From Methanothermococcus thermolithotrophicus DSM 2095 (GTDB taxonomy: Archaea; AGJL01; Methanococci; Methanococcales; Methanococcaceae), in NCBI RefSeq assembly GCF_946463545.1, contig NZ_OX296583.1, positions 1,277,035 through 1,341,034 on the forward strand: a DNA stretch of 64,000 nt. The letters are read 5' to 3'. A program made the translations under genes and the position numbers. The notes under the pieces are model-generated. The model was given only the letters and a program-made list of their open reading frames with translations, had not been told where the DNA came from and did no database searches. Each line of letters opens with the position of its first letter. Position 1 is the first letter of the stretch. Shown one piece after another: positions 41,121-50,886 of this stretch.

Positions 41121-41891
41121 ATGGAAAAAAAATTGGTTAGTTTTATAGTTGCAGGAGACCCAAATCCAGAGGCAACATTAAAATTTATGAACGCTTTGAG
41201 CAAATATTCCGATATAATAGAGCTCGGTATTCCGTTCAGTGACCCGATGGCAGATGGAGAAACAATTCAAAAAGCAGATATTAGAGCATTAAATGGTGGA
41301 ATGAGAGTTTCCAAAGTTTTTGACATTATAAAAGAGTTTAGAAAAAATTCAGATACTCCAGTAGTTGTGATGACATACTACAATCCTATATTCAGTATGG
41401 GCGTAGAAAACTTTATAAAAAAATTAAAAGAAGTTGGTGGCAACGGTTTAATAGCTGTTGATTTACCTGTTGAAGATTCAGAGGAATATCTTAATATCTG
41501 CAAAAAGTACGGTATCGATACAGTGTTCCTTGCTGCACCAAATACATCAGAGGATAGACTTAAAAAGATTGATGAAGCGAGCTCTATGTTTATATATTTG
41601 GTTTCAGTTTATGGGACCACTGGAGCTAGGGACGATGTTTCCGATCTTGCATTGGATTTCTTAAATAGGACCAAAAAACTCTGTAAAAATCCCGTTTATG
41701 TTGGATTTGGAATATCAAAAGGAGAACATGCTAAAAAATTCATTGAAAACGGTGCTGACGGTGTTGTTGTAGGAAGTGCCTATGTAAGGATAATTGAAGA
41801 ATATGGAGATTCAGAAGAAGCCGTTAAAAAACTTGAAGAAAAGGCAAAGGAATTAAAAGAAGGAGTTATAGAAGGGAGCAAAGCGAACTAA
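41121..41891 (+). CDS. trpA: tryptophan synthase alpha chain
   Basis: 256-aa TIM barrel cleaving indole-glycerol phosphate. Catalytic Glu in [19 protein letters not shown], Asp in [14 protein letters not shown], phosphate loop [10 protein letters not shown] and [29 protein letters not shown] precedes the ATG. The last residues (EGSKAN) are encoded by GGGAGCAAAGCGAAC, close to the GTGAGCGAAGCGAAC of the hairpin repeats, so a repeat remnant may have set the present C-terminus. Confidence 0.94.
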   Translation: MEKKLVSFIVAGDPNPEATLKFMNALSKYSDIIELGIPFSDPMADGETIQKADIRALNGGMRVSKVFDIIKEFRKNSDTPVVVMTYYNPIFSMGVENFIKKLKEVGGNGLIAVDLPVEDSEEYLNICKKYGIDTVFLAAPNTSEDRLKKIDEASSMFIYLVSVYGTTGARDDVSDLALDFLNRTKKLCKNPVYVGFGISKGEHAKKFIENGADGVVVGSAYVRIIEEYGDSEEAVKKLEEKAKELKEGVIEGSKAN

Positions 41892-41898
41892 AATTATA

Positions 41899-41913
41899 AA
41901 AATCCAAGATTTT
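41899..41913. terminator. bidirectional terminator between convergent trpA and nreA
   Basis: AAAATC-caa-GATTTT, a short perfect dyad in the 23-bp gap between the two stops, giving A/T runs on both strands. Probably ends both transcripts. Confidence 0.4.
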
Positions 41914-41914
41914 A

Positions 41915-43138
41915 TTAGTTGAGATATGCATCCAATATTGCCTGTCTTTTTCTATTTTTTAAAATTTTACTTTTTGATGTATAACCTTCTAAAGGAGCTC
42001 TTAAGAATTTTTTAACATTATTTAATGCATTGTTTAAATTATCAAATTTCCCTATAGGATTCTCTAAGGCTTTTTTAACTCCCGTCCTAATCTGCCAAAC
42101 TCCAACTGGAGCATAGTATTTTGGGGTAACTTCTCTGAATATCAAAACTTTAGACTGTCTTTTTCTCTTCCTAAGGTGTTCAAGTACACTTAAACGTGAA
42201 GCATAGAACGCCCCCGTAGTTTCTTTGGCATAATCTTTTATTCCTTTAATGTCTTCAAAATCACCCAAAACCCGTGGATTTTTAGATCCAAATAATGATC
42301 CATTAAGCCATACTTCCAGTAACTCAAACGAATATTGATCAGGCATTAAAAGAACGGTATATCTATTTCCAAGGAATTCATAGAAATAAAGTTCATAGTT
42401 GTTAATATATGGACGTCCTAAAACTTCTTTTTTTAGATTTTTTCCAAGCATATCCTGAATTGCGGTTATGCTCCATCTGGTAGGTACCAGTTTTTTGTTT
42501 AATCCAAGTAATCCTGCTGAAAGTAATTTAATTATGTAGTATTCATCAAATCCTGCATTGTAAAGTGAAATAACGGCTTCACTGGCTTTAAAGTCATCGT
42601 TAACTATATATTCACTTTTATTAGGTATTTTTGGATTCTCTGAAATTTTAAATTTTAAGAGCTCCCCTCTTGGCCCGAGTGGTGGGGCAAATTCGCTTGG
42701 AACTACATTTAATGATGGTTTATGTTTAAGAGTAATTTCACTGTCCACAGGTTTTATTGCCATTGAGAGCTCCTGAATATCACTTAAATAACTGGAGTTT
42801 TTATTTACATTAACATTTGCAGTAGCCTGTCCCATAACTAACATTGATCTATACTCCAAAATATTTTCAATACTTGCATTTTCCCATTTTAGTGGATTGT
42901 CTAAATGGGATGTATTTCCCTCAACTGGTGGTACCATAGGACCAATTCTAACTTTAGGATAGCCGAATTCTCCAACAAATATTGATGGTGGAGAAGCTCC
43001 AAATATCTCTTTTTTGTTGAGGATACTTTTAGTATTTTTAACTATTCTGAATCTCTCTAAAATTGGACATTTTGGTCTCCCACAAATCTGTTTTCGACCC
43101 TTGCAATATGAGCAGACTTTTGATTTAAATAGTTCCAT
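41915..43138 (-). CDS. nreA: NreA-type DNA repair protein
   Basis: 407 aa. N-terminal zinc-binding segment VCSYCKGRKQICGRPKCPI is the hallmark of the archaeal Nre family, followed by PPSIFVGEFGYPKVRIGPMVPP and the YNAGFDEYYIIKLLSAGLLG core. The C-terminus QAILDAYL is PIP-box-like, fitting the known PCNA binding of NreA in Haloferax (established there, inferred here). Takes part in DNA damage tolerance. GGGGATTTT precedes the ATG. Convergent with trpA. Confidence 0.82.
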   Translation of the reverse strand: MELFKSKVCSYCKGRKQICGRPKCPILERFRIVKNTKSILNKKEIFGASPPSIFVGEFGYPKVRIGPMVPPVEGNTSHLDNPLKWENASIENILEYRSMLVMGQATANVNVNKNSSYLSDIQELSMAIKPVDSEITLKHKPSLNVVPSEFAPPLGPRGELLKFKISENPKIPNKSEYIVNDDFKASEAVISLYNAGFDEYYIIKLLSAGLLGLNKKLVPTRWSITAIQDMLGKNLKKEVLGRPYINNYELYFYEFLGNRYTVLLMPDQYSFELLEVWLNGSLFGSKNPRVLGDFEDIKGIKDYAKETTGAFYASRLSVLEHLRKRKRQSKVLIFREVTPKYYAPVGVWQIRTGVKKALENPIGKFDNLNNALNNVKKFLRAPLEGYTSKSKILKNRKRQAILDAYLN

Positions 43139-43235
43139 AAAATCCCCGTTAAAGTGTATAAATTAGTTATCCGTAAAAATTTAGTTAAATAAAAAATAAA
43201 ATAAATAAAAATAAAAAATTATTTGAATCTATTGT

Positions 43236-44645
43236 TTATTTATCAAGTTTCTTTTTAAGAATTTCTACAACCATTTTAGGTTCAGCTCTTCCCCTAGTTA
43301 GTTTCATAACTTGCCCCATCAGGAAGTTTAAGGCTACTTTATTTCCACCTAAGTAATCTTCAACAGCTTTAGGATTGTTCTTTATCGCTTCATCACAGGC
43401 ATTTTCAAGTGCACTGTCATCGGTGATTACAGTTAATCCAAGTTCTTCAATTATTTGTTTTGGAGTTTTTTCTCCCCTGTGATCTACGAGTATTTCTATG
43501 ACTTTTTTACCTATTTTCTGGCTGATAGTTTTGTTCTTTATTAGTTCGATGAGCTCTATTAAATGTTCTGGCTTTAAATTACTTTCAAAGAAGTCTATTT
43601 TGTTGTATGCTAAAACCCTTCTTAACTCATTTCTTATCCAAATGACCGCAAGATTTATACTTTCCTTATCGCATCCTAACTCATTAACTACTTTTTCAAA
43701 TACATCTGCCAACTCTAAATCAGAAACTAAAACCTTTGCATCGCCTTCTTTTATCCCATACTGCTCAACGAATCTTTTTTCTTTGTTCATTGGGGTTTCA
43801 GGCATTTCAGATTCAACTTCTTTTACCCACTTTTCATCGATTACAATAGGCTGAAGGTCTGGGTCAGGGATATATCTATAATCGTCTGCAGTTTCCTTGC
43901 TTCTCATACCTTTTGTAATCATTTGGCTTTCCATAAATGCCCTTGTTTCTCTTTTTATTTCTCCGCCCCTTCTAATGACGTTTTTCTGTCTAATAAATTC
44001 ATATTTTAATACTTTATAAACACCCTTGATGGAGTTTACGTTTTTTACTTCAACCCTATTCCCTTGAATTCCTTTGTAATTGACAGATATGTTTACATCG
44101 GCCCTCATTGTACCTTCTCCTCTTAAACGGCCGATGTATCTAAACAATCTCATGAGCTGTTTCAAGAATTCTCTGGCTTCTTCTGGATTTTTCATATCTG
44201 GTTCTGTAACAATCTCTATAAGGGGTGTACCGCTCCTGTTGTAATCTACAATACCTAAATCTGGTTTGTACTGCCCAGGGTCTTCTTCAAGGTGAACTTC
44301 TGTAATTCCAACACCTAAAAAGTTCCCATTTACTCCAATGGGCACTGAAGTTTTTTGATATCCGCTTGGTAAGTCTGGATATGCATAGTGCTTCCTTTGG
44401 AAGTATATATCTTTGTCCAGGACTATCTCACAGTTTAACATTCTTGCAACCATTATTGCAGTATCTATGGCTTTTTTGTTTGGAGGCATTGGTTTTGCTC
44501 CAGGATGTCCAATACAAACTGGACATATGTTCGTGTTTGGGGCAACATCCTTGTAGTTGGTAGGACATCTACAAAATAATTTTGAGTCTGTATCAACTTG
44601 GACGTGAATTTCAAGACCGCACTTCATAGATACGTCTTCACTCAT
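43236..44645 (-). CDS. gatB: Asp/Glu-tRNA amidotransferase subunit B
   Basis: About 469 aa. Kinase/transamidation core with MKCGLEIHVQVDTDSKLFC, CRCPTNYKDVAPNTNICPVC and GHPGAKP, the RKHYAYPDLPSGYQ loop, and EIVTEPDMKNPEEAREFLKQ. The C-terminal YqeY-like tail ends FLMGQVMKLTRGRAEPKMV. The enzyme converts Asp-tRNA-Asn to Asn-tRNA-Asn in methanogens. ATG 44645 is preferred over 44648 for spacing to GGTGA. GatA and GatC are not in the window. Confidence 0.93.
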   Translation of the reverse strand: MSEDVSMKCGLEIHVQVDTDSKLFCRCPTNYKDVAPNTNICPVCIGHPGAKPMPPNKKAIDTAIMVARMLNCEIVLDKDIYFQRKHYAYPDLPSGYQKTSVPIGVNGNFLGVGITEVHLEEDPGQYKPDLGIVDYNRSGTPLIEIVTEPDMKNPEEAREFLKQLMRLFRYIGRLRGEGTMRADVNISVNYKGIQGNRVEVKNVNSIKGVYKVLKYEFIRQKNVIRRGGEIKRETRAFMESQMITKGMRSKETADDYRYIPDPDLQPIVIDEKWVKEVESEMPETPMNKEKRFVEQYGIKEGDAKVLVSDLELADVFEKVVNELGCDKESINLAVIWIRNELRRVLAYNKIDFFESNLKPEHLIELIELIKNKTISQKIGKKVIEILVDHRGEKTPKQIIEELGLTVITDDSALENACDEAIKNNPKAVEDYLGGNKVALNFLMGQVMKLTRGRAEPKMVVEILKKKLDK

Positions 44646-44869
44646 CATTTCACCTTTAAATATAATAGATTATACTAATATTGAGTATATGAGGTATAAC
44701 GACATACCATTGTATAATACAGTATAATATGCTATATTATTATCATATAACATATTATATAATATATTGATTTTCAAATTTTACGAAACTCGACAAATCT
44801 TTGATTTAGTTGAAAATCTGGATTGTTCGACTCTCGATTCAATTGTTTCAATGTTTCGATAAAAAGATT
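44646..44869. other. AT-rich intergenic region between hisG and gatB
   Basis: No gene. Left half holds a weakly repeat-like stretch CGAAACTCGACAAATC... with GACTCTCGATTC, reminiscent of linkers in the 8853-9160 cluster (TCTCGAC), but no clear stem. Right half is nearly pure A/T and would hold the gatB promoter. Confidence 0.3.
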
Positions 44870-45736
44870 TTAAAGTATCCTTTCAATGGGTAGTACTAAA
44901 ATATCTCTTGCTCCAAGTTCCTCCAACTTAGATACTGTTGTGAATACCTGATTTTCATCGATTACTACATGAATGGCAACCATATTATCATTAGATAAAA
45001 CTTCTGAAATTGTTGGACCACTCATTCCAGGGATAATCTGTTTTATTTCATTTACCTTTTCTTTTGGGGCATTCATCATAATTAGCCTTTTGGTTTCTGC
45101 ATAAAGAACGCTCTTTATCCCATTGATTATTTGATTTATTTTCATTCTCTTTTTTGGATCATTCATACTGTCTTTATTTGCTATAAGTCTTGTTGTGGAT
45201 GAAACTATTTCTTCGATTATTTTCAGCCTATTTAATTTAAGTGTGGTTCCAGTGGATGTTAAATCACTTATTAAGTCTGCCACACCGATAAATGGAGCAA
45301 TTTCAGTAGCTCCACTTAATTCGATTATTTCCAAATTAAGTCCCTTCTTCATCAAGTATTTCCTTGTTAAATTAGGGAATTCTGTTGCTATTTTCATTCC
45401 ATCTTTTAGATCATTAATGGAATTGATTTCTGAATTTTCTGGAGCAGCCAGTACCAGCCTGGCTTTTCCAAAGTTAAAATCAAGTGCATGTTCTATTCTG
45501 TCTTCGACGCCCCTTTCTAAAATTAAGTCATAACCTGTAACTCCAATATCTGCCACACCATCTGCAACAAATTCTGGGATATCCTTCGCCCTTGCGAACA
45601 TTACATTTATTTCATCGTCAACAGTTTGGGCAAATAAGCTTCTTCCGTGAACAGTTATTTTTAGTCCTGCTTTTTCTAAAATTTCATTTACTGGTCCTGA
45701 GATTCTTCCTTTGTTGGGTAATGCAAATAAAATCAA
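44870..45736 (-). CDS. hisG: ATP phosphoribosyltransferase (long form)
   Basis: 288 aa, first enzyme of histidine synthesis, long form with C-terminal regulatory domain. Motifs: [45 protein letters not shown]-type [19 protein letters not shown], and the C-terminal [10 protein letters not shown] and [18 protein letters not shown] regulatory strands. The TTG at 45736 is the likely start, preceded by GGTGGT. Monocistronic. Confidence 0.93.
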   Translation of the reverse strand: MILFALPNKGRISGPVNEILEKAGLKITVHGRSLFAQTVDDEINVMFARAKDIPEFVADGVADIGVTGYDLILERGVEDRIEHALDFNFGKARLVLAAPENSEINSINDLKDGMKIATEFPNLTRKYLMKKGLNLEIIELSGATEIAPFIGVADLISDLTSTGTTLKLNRLKIIEEIVSSTTRLIANKDSMNDPKKRMKINQIINGIKSVLYAETKRLIMMNAPKEKVNEIKQIIPGMSGPTISEVLSNDNMVAIHVVIDENQVFTTVSKLEELGARDILVLPIERIL

Positions 45737-46043
45737 AATACCACCTATAATAATGTAAAACTTATATTGTGTTTCAATGACATATATATGTAATGAAATT
45801 ATATAGTATACTAATATTTTAGTAGTTTATTTAAGAATCCTGTAGTAATGTTGAATCATATATCAAAGGTATGTAGGTTCGACACAAATTAAAAGTTTTC
45901 GATATCTACTGTAGGTTGATAGAACAAAGGACAAAAACAATGTCAATATAATTAATTTTCCAATTTAGTAGTTTGTATAAAATTTTATATAATATGAACT
46001 TTTAACTTAATTTAATCAAATAATAAGGGTAAAAGGGGACATA
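45737..46043. other. intergenic region between divergent hisG and UPF0058 gene
   Basis: No gene seen. AT-rich, with the word TGTAGGTT twice (about 45871 and 45913). Promoters for both divergent genes are expected here. Confidence 0.3.
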
Positions 46044-46403
46044 ATGCACAAAGAACAACTTATGGAATTACATCAATTTTTTGTCCATGTCTTTAGGGAG
46101 ATGGTGCCTGAAGACTACAAATGTGAATATTTAGAAATATATAAAGAGTTAGATGTAATGCCCCATCACATTCACAAGTTAAAGACCGAACAAAGAGCTG
46201 CTATTTTTTTGCTTTCTGCATGTATCGCAGATTATTTATCAAAGATTGACGAAAATATTCCTGAGAATTTATCAAAAAGACTAGCTGAGAATGCATTTAA
46301 GTACGTGAATATTAAACCAAAGAAGGCTAAAAAGAGTAATAGCCATAAATGCACAGTCTCAGTTTCACCTAAAGACAAAAGAAATATTAGAAATACTGTG
46401 TAA
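46044..46403 (+). CDS. UPF0058-family protein
   Basis: 119 aa. Begins MHKEQLMELHQFFVHVF, the characteristic start of the small archaeal UPF0058 family, with a helical body (LKTEQRAAIFLLSACIADYL) and a basic tail with one cysteine. AGGGGACATA precedes the ATG. Function unknown. It lies 67 bp upstream of cca on the same strand. Confidence 0.7.
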   Translation: MHKEQLMELHQFFVHVFREMVPEDYKCEYLEIYKELDVMPHHIHKLKTEQRAAIFLLSACIADYLSKIDENIPENLSKRLAENAFKYVNIKPKKAKKSNSHKCTVSVSPKDKRNIRNTV

Positions 46404-46470
46404 ATATCTTTTGTGAATATTTCTATTTTTACATATTGAACTACACAATATTCTTTTTTGGAGGGATAAT

Positions 46471-47880
46471 TTGAAAGAAGATGGTGGGGATTCTCCATAT
46501 TATGATATGTGCCACAGACAAAATTTACAGACACGTTCAAAAACCGAAGATATTCAAAAATATCAGCAAATTCAACATATACTTGAAGAAGTTTTAAAAG
46601 ATATAAGTCCAGATAACAAAGAAAAAACTGAACTAAGAGAGTTTTCAAACAAGGTTATCGAAGAGCTGAAAAAGATATTAGAATATCCTGCAATTGACAT
46701 AGTGCAGGTAGGTTCAACAGCAAGGGATTCAAATTTAAAAAACGATTACGATATTGATATATTTATAAGATTTGAAAAAAATACCGAAAAAGAACAGCTA
46801 AAAGAAATTGGACTAGAGCTCGGAAAAAAAGTAGTGGAAAAATTAAATGGAAAACATTGGATAGAGTATGCTGAACATCCATATATCTCTGCAGAAGTGG
46901 ATAAATACTCCCTTGACATTGTCCCGTGTTATAAGATTGACTGGAATGAGAAAATAATTTCTGCCGTGGATAGGACACCATTACACAATGAATTTTTAAA
47001 GGAAAGGCTTGAGAAAAGAAACCTATGCGATGACGTAAGACTCTTGAAAAAGTTTTTAAAAGGAATTGGAATATATGGTTCTGATTTAAAAACCAAAGGT
47101 TTTTCAGGATACCTTTGCGAGCTCCTTATAATTCATTACAATGGATTTATCAACCTCTTAAAGAATGCCAAGGACTGGAAGATAGGGCAGAAGATAATAT
47201 TGGAAGATATATTTAAAATTTACAACTTGGATGAGGATTATAAATTTAAAAAGTTTAATGATCCCCTCATAGTTTACGATCCTGTGGATCTAAATAGGAA
47301 CGTAGCAGCAGCATTGAGTAAAGAAAACCTCTGTAAATTTATATTCTATTCACATCAGTTCCTGGAGAACCCATCCAAAGACTTTTTCTACGATTACCGC
47401 GGAAAGTTAAGAGATATACTCAATGATAGAGAGAAGGGTCTTTTGATCACATTGAAAATTAATAGAAACAAGGATATAGTTGATGATGTCATATATCCAC
47501 AAATGGATAAACTTCAAAAAAGTATCAATAAAGTTCTTAAAGAAAACGACTTTGAATTTTTGAGATACTGCAACTATGCAGATGACGATTTCTGTTACTT
47601 ATCATGGGAATTTTTAATTTATGAACTTCCAAATGTAAAAATCAATGAAGGCCCACCGGTTTTTGATAAAGAAAGAGTGAATAAATTTATAAAAAAGAAC
47701 GATAAATATTTTATCAAGAACTGCAAGGTGTGTGCCTATACAACCAGAAAATATAAAAATGTCCATAGCTTATTCAATGATATGATTAATGGAAAGTTAA
47801 AGGGATTTATTTCATATCCCAAATATGTACATCCGGAAAATGCAATTCTTCAACAGGGTATATTCATAGACCGAAATTAA
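46471..47880 (+). CDS. cca: CCA-adding tRNA nucleotidyltransferase (archaeal class I)
   Basis: About 469 aa; adds or repairs the 3' CCA of tRNAs. The nucleotidyltransferase signature is QVGSTARDSNLKNDYDIDIF, with the two catalytic Asp in D-x-D; the third carboxylate lies in SLDIVPCYKI. The central LKGIGIYGSDLKTKGFSGYL loop and a C-terminal body are typical. Start is TTG 46471 behind GGAGGGAT; this adds about 25 residues before the usual archaeal N-terminus, so a later start is possible. Confidence 0.92.
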   Translation: MKEDGGDSPYYDMCHRQNLQTRSKTEDIQKYQQIQHILEEVLKDISPDNKEKTELREFSNKVIEELKKILEYPAIDIVQVGSTARDSNLKNDYDIDIFIRFEKNTEKEQLKEIGLELGKKVVEKLNGKHWIEYAEHPYISAEVDKYSLDIVPCYKIDWNEKIISAVDRTPLHNEFLKERLEKRNLCDDVRLLKKFLKGIGIYGSDLKTKGFSGYLCELLIIHYNGFINLLKNAKDWKIGQKIILEDIFKIYNLDEDYKFKKFNDPLIVYDPVDLNRNVAAALSKENLCKFIFYSHQFLENPSKDFFYDYRGKLRDILNDREKGLLITLKINRNKDIVDDVIYPQMDKLQKSINKVLKENDFEFLRYCNYADDDFCYLSWEFLIYELPNVKINEGPPVFDKERVNKFIKKNDKYFIKNCKVCAYTTRKYKNVHSLFNDMINGKLKGFISYPKYVHPENAILQQGIFIDRN

Positions 47881-47935
47881 ATCCCATTGAAAAATTAATT
47901 AATGATTATTTCAAATATTCTTTTTTAGTGGAAGT

Positions 47936-49357
47936 ATGGAGAGCAGTACTTTAATAAAAAAATGTAACGAATTTTTGGACAGGTTGTCGAAATTTAAAGA
48001 TGAATTAATTATGTTAGATGGTAGTGTAAATAACGATTTGATTGCAAAATTAGAGGATAATTTACAGACTTTAGAATGTTTTAAAGAAAAAATGGAACTT
48101 AAAGGCTTTGATACTCCGTTTATAGGTGTTGGAAGACTAAAAGGTAGTGATGAAGACGATATATACGACATAATGAATTATACCACGTACTTGAGAAGAA
48201 TTGTAGATGAAAAGAAAGGAGCTCTTGAAAGGGTAAGGTATGCAATAGTGGCCCATAAAATAGCACTGGGAAATATACTTGATGAGATTGGGAACAAGGA
48301 AATAATTTATTTACTACCTTACGATGGGTCCTATAAGGAATCATTGACTAATTTACCATCCTTTTTTATAAAAACATACAAGAAAATTTTAAATATTTTT
48401 GAATCCGAAGGCAAGGGAGTCATAAGTTCAACAACTCTTTCTTTGATAGTTGTAGAAAATGGGAAAAGAAAGTTCAAAAGGGTAAAAACAGAAGAACAAG
48501 ACTATGAAAGATACATAAGGGAAAACTACGAAGATGCGATAATCACATCAATAAAGAGGAATTATTCAAAAAACAAGCTTCTAAATGACCAGTATGTAAA
48601 AAAAATACTGGCGTTAGCCTATTTAGTTACTTACCGGGAAGAAATAGAAATTGAGATAGAAAAAAAGTTAAGGAAAGTATTATCCAAAAGTCAGAGGAAG
48701 TTAATCAGTAAATACAAGGAAATTATGGAGAGTTTAGGCGGAGAACATTTTGAAGGAGGAATTATTGACGTTAGGGTCTTAGATGAGTTGAAACTAAAAG
48801 AATTAAAAGCCAGAGAAGAGCTGGAAAAATTAGGACTTTATAAAAATGGTAAACCAATAGAAGAACTTAGGATATCATTGGACGTTGAAAAAAATATAAC
48901 GGAAGATATATGTTTAAAAATATCTTTAAAATACCTCTCATTGGATTTATTTAACTACTATCTACATAAAACACCTGATGAAAGAACCCGTTCAAATATG
49001 TTTCCTTCAATACTCGTTACTCCATCAAAAGCCCATTTAAAATGGATGAATATAGAAGGAATAGATGCAAAAAATGTCCTTGACTTGAAGTTTTTATTTG
49101 AAAAGGAGCTCCCAAAGTACAACATACCTTTAAAAAATATTGGTGGAGTAGCCCTGTACTTAATCCATGACTGGGATGCTGTAGAAAGATTTGGATTTAA
49201 AAAGGAAGATATTGAAGAAGTATTAAGAAATATGGCCCCTATTGAAAACGTTAAGTCGATTTTAAAGGAAAAAGTGGATATTAAAAAATTAGAAAGTTAC
49301 AACGAGATTAAGAAGGAAAAGACTAAGAAATTCTTGAATTTACTTGGAAAAATTTAA
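47936..49357 (+). CDS. methanogen-conserved hypothetical protein (possibly DUF530)
   Basis: 473 aa, soluble, mostly helical. A weak N-terminal coiled-coil (about residues 1-50) is followed by a mixed region with IGVGRLKGSDEDDIYDIMNY, and a C-terminal part with LVTPSKAHLKWMNIEGIDAK and GGVALYLIHDWDAVERFGF. Length and general pattern suggest the methanogen DUF530 family, from memory and with low certainty. GGAAGT precedes the ATG. It lies between cca and cbiB on the same strand, about 20 bp before cbiB. Function unknown. Confidence 0.6.
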   Translation: MESSTLIKKCNEFLDRLSKFKDELIMLDGSVNNDLIAKLEDNLQTLECFKEKMELKGFDTPFIGVGRLKGSDEDDIYDIMNYTTYLRRIVDEKKGALERVRYAIVAHKIALGNILDEIGNKEIIYLLPYDGSYKESLTNLPSFFIKTYKKILNIFESEGKGVISSTTLSLIVVENGKRKFKRVKTEEQDYERYIRENYEDAIITSIKRNYSKNKLLNDQYVKKILALAYLVTYREEIEIEIEKKLRKVLSKSQRKLISKYKEIMESLGGEHFEGGIIDVRVLDELKLKELKAREELEKLGLYKNGKPIEELRISLDVEKNITEDICLKISLKYLSLDLFNYYLHKTPDERTRSNMFPSILVTPSKAHLKWMNIEGIDAKNVLDLKFLFEKELPKYNIPLKNIGGVALYLIHDWDAVERFGFKKEDIEEVLRNMAPIENVKSILKEKVDIKKLESYNEIKKEKTKKFLNLLGKI

Positions 49358-49376
49358 ATAATTTATTTGTGATAGC

Positions 49377-50315
49377 ATGTTAAATCCTATTTTATTAATA
49401 TTAACTATAGTATTTGATAGGATATTGGGGGAGCTCCCTGAAAAAATACACCCTGTTGTAATGATGGGAAATTTAATTTATTTTTTTGAGAATAAAATAT
49501 TTAAATCAACTAATTCTGAGTTTAAAACTAAAGATTTTGTTTTAGGTATATTCACTGTTTTTAGCGTTTTAGCTATTGTTTTTATTGCATCTTACTGTGC
49601 TGAACTGCTTATAAACAAAATACCTGATAATTACTATTTTATAAAATATGTTATCTATTCATTTATTCTATCTACAACGATAGGATACAAATCATTGATG
49701 GATTTTTCAAAAAAGCCAATAGATTATTTAAATAATGGAGATTTAGAAAATGCGAGAAAATCTGTTCAATGCATTGTAAGTAGAAATGTTTCAGAGCTCG
49801 ACGAAGAGCATATTTTATCTGCATCAATTGAAAGTGCATCTGAAAATATAACCGATAGTATCGTAGCTCCTTTGTTTTATGCTATTTTGTTTGGTCTCCC
49901 TGGTGCGTTTATATACCGAGCTGTGAATACGATGGACGCCATGATAGGATATAAAAATAAAAAGTATTATTACTATGGAAAATTCGCAGCTCGTTTAGAC
50001 GATGTATTGAATTTTATCCCATCCCGTATTGCTGGAATTCTTTTAATTATCTCTGCACCGCTTTATGGAGGAAGTGCAAAAAAAGCATTTATTGGATTTT
50101 TAAAGGAAGGGCATAAAACACCGTCTCCAAACTCTGGATACACAATGGCCACAATAGCAAATGCTTTGAATATGACTCTGGAAAAAATAGGGTATTATAG
50201 ATTAGGTACTGGAAAAATAACTGTTGAAAAGGCATACAAATCCTTAAAAGCTATTGATGTTGATGTTTTTGTGTTTATTTTAGTTTATATTATGGTTTAC
50301 TTCCAAACCTTTTAG
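49377..50315 (+). CDS. cbiB: adenosylcobinamide-phosphate synthase (CbiB/CobD)
   Basis: 312-aa integral membrane enzyme joining aminopropanol (phosphate) to cobyric acid in cobamide synthesis. Motifs: FDRILGELPEKIHPVVMMGN, the IVSRNVSELDEEHILSASIE loop, SENITDSIVAPLFYAILFG and RAVNTMDAMIGYKNKKY, with HKTPSPNSGYTMATIANAL. Several TM helices. GTGATAGC precedes the ATG. Its last codons (F-Q-T-F-stop) lie in one arm and the loop of a 12-bp hairpin at 50302-50328. Confidence 0.92.
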   Translation: MLNPILLILTIVFDRILGELPEKIHPVVMMGNLIYFFENKIFKSTNSEFKTKDFVLGIFTVFSVLAIVFIASYCAELLINKIPDNYYFIKYVIYSFILSTTIGYKSLMDFSKKPIDYLNNGDLENARKSVQCIVSRNVSELDEEHILSASIESASENITDSIVAPLFYAILFGLPGAFIYRAVNTMDAMIGYKNKKYYYYGKFAARLDDVLNFIPSRIAGILLIISAPLYGGSAKKAFIGFLKEGHKTPSPNSGYTMATIANALNMTLEKIGYYRLGTGKITVEKAYKSLKAIDVDVFVFILVYIMVYFQTF

Positions 50316-50409
50316 AAAAAGGTTTGGATTCCAAAACCAGATACCTACTCAACTTCGTTGAGTAGGTATATAAAACCTAACGTTTTACTACTTAAATTCC
50401 TTCGAATTT
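50302..50409. repeat. row of four hairpins from the cbiB stop to the distal CRISPR repeat
   Basis: 50302-50328: TCCAAACCTTTT-aga-AAAAGGTTTGGA, overlapping the cbiB stop and possibly its terminator. 50341-50369: ATACCTACTCAAC-ttc-GTTGAGTAGGTAT (13 bp). 50372-50386: AAAAC-ctaac-GTTTT. 50394-50409: AAATTC-cttc-GAATTT, which abuts and replaces the 5' half of the last CRISPR repeat. Loop words TTCG, CTTCG and CCTAACG are those of the hairpin family elsewhere in the window. Confidence 0.85.
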
Positions 50410-50410
50410 G

Positions 50411-50886
50411 ATGGTCTGATTTTAACGCTCAAAAGGCATTATTAAAATATGTTAAAACTAAATAATTTCCTCCCACTATGGTCTGATTTTAACATAAGCA
50501 CATGTCACAAGTGATTGTAGCAATAGCTGCAATTTCCATCCCACAATGGTCTTATTTTAACTGTAAAAAAGAGGTAAAACTACTAGCTGATGAGCTACTA
50601 TTTCCATCCCACAATGGTCTTATTTTAACGCAGATATAGTATCTGCATCAACTTCAATGATTGATTTCCATCCCACTATGGTCTTATTTTAACACCGTTT
50701 TACCACTCTAAAAACATTTTTACGTTATTTCCATCCCACTATGGTCTTATTTTAACCCCTGTCATATAAATGAAATTGATTACATTATAAAAGATTTCCA
50801 TCCCACTATGGTCTTATTTTAACACTGAAAAAATAGACGAGGTAATAGGTAAAGAAATTTCCATCCCACTATGGTCTTATTTTAAC
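50411..50886 (-). CRISPR. CRISPR array, seven spacers, transcribed leftward
   Basis: Repeats of 30 nt; on the minus strand they begin GTTAAAATAAGACC and end GTGGGATGGAAAT, the methanococcal type. Repeat positions: 50857, 50794, 50727, 50664, 50600, 50532 (30 nt each), 50465 (29 nt, one base missing), and a truncated copy 50411-50426. Spacers are 33-38 nt. The right-hand (leader-side) repeats are identical; those at 50532 and 50600 differ by one base; the two at the left end keep a different base (GTTAAAATCAGACC) and degrade, marking the distal end. The array is downstream of the Csm operon on the same strand. Confidence 0.96.

Noticed and set aside
43556-46815. A second horizontally acquired island, from lack of GAGCTC
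   Set aside because: The genes here (gatB, hisG, UPF0058) are core genes; this shows that a motif gap alone is weak evidence of transfer.
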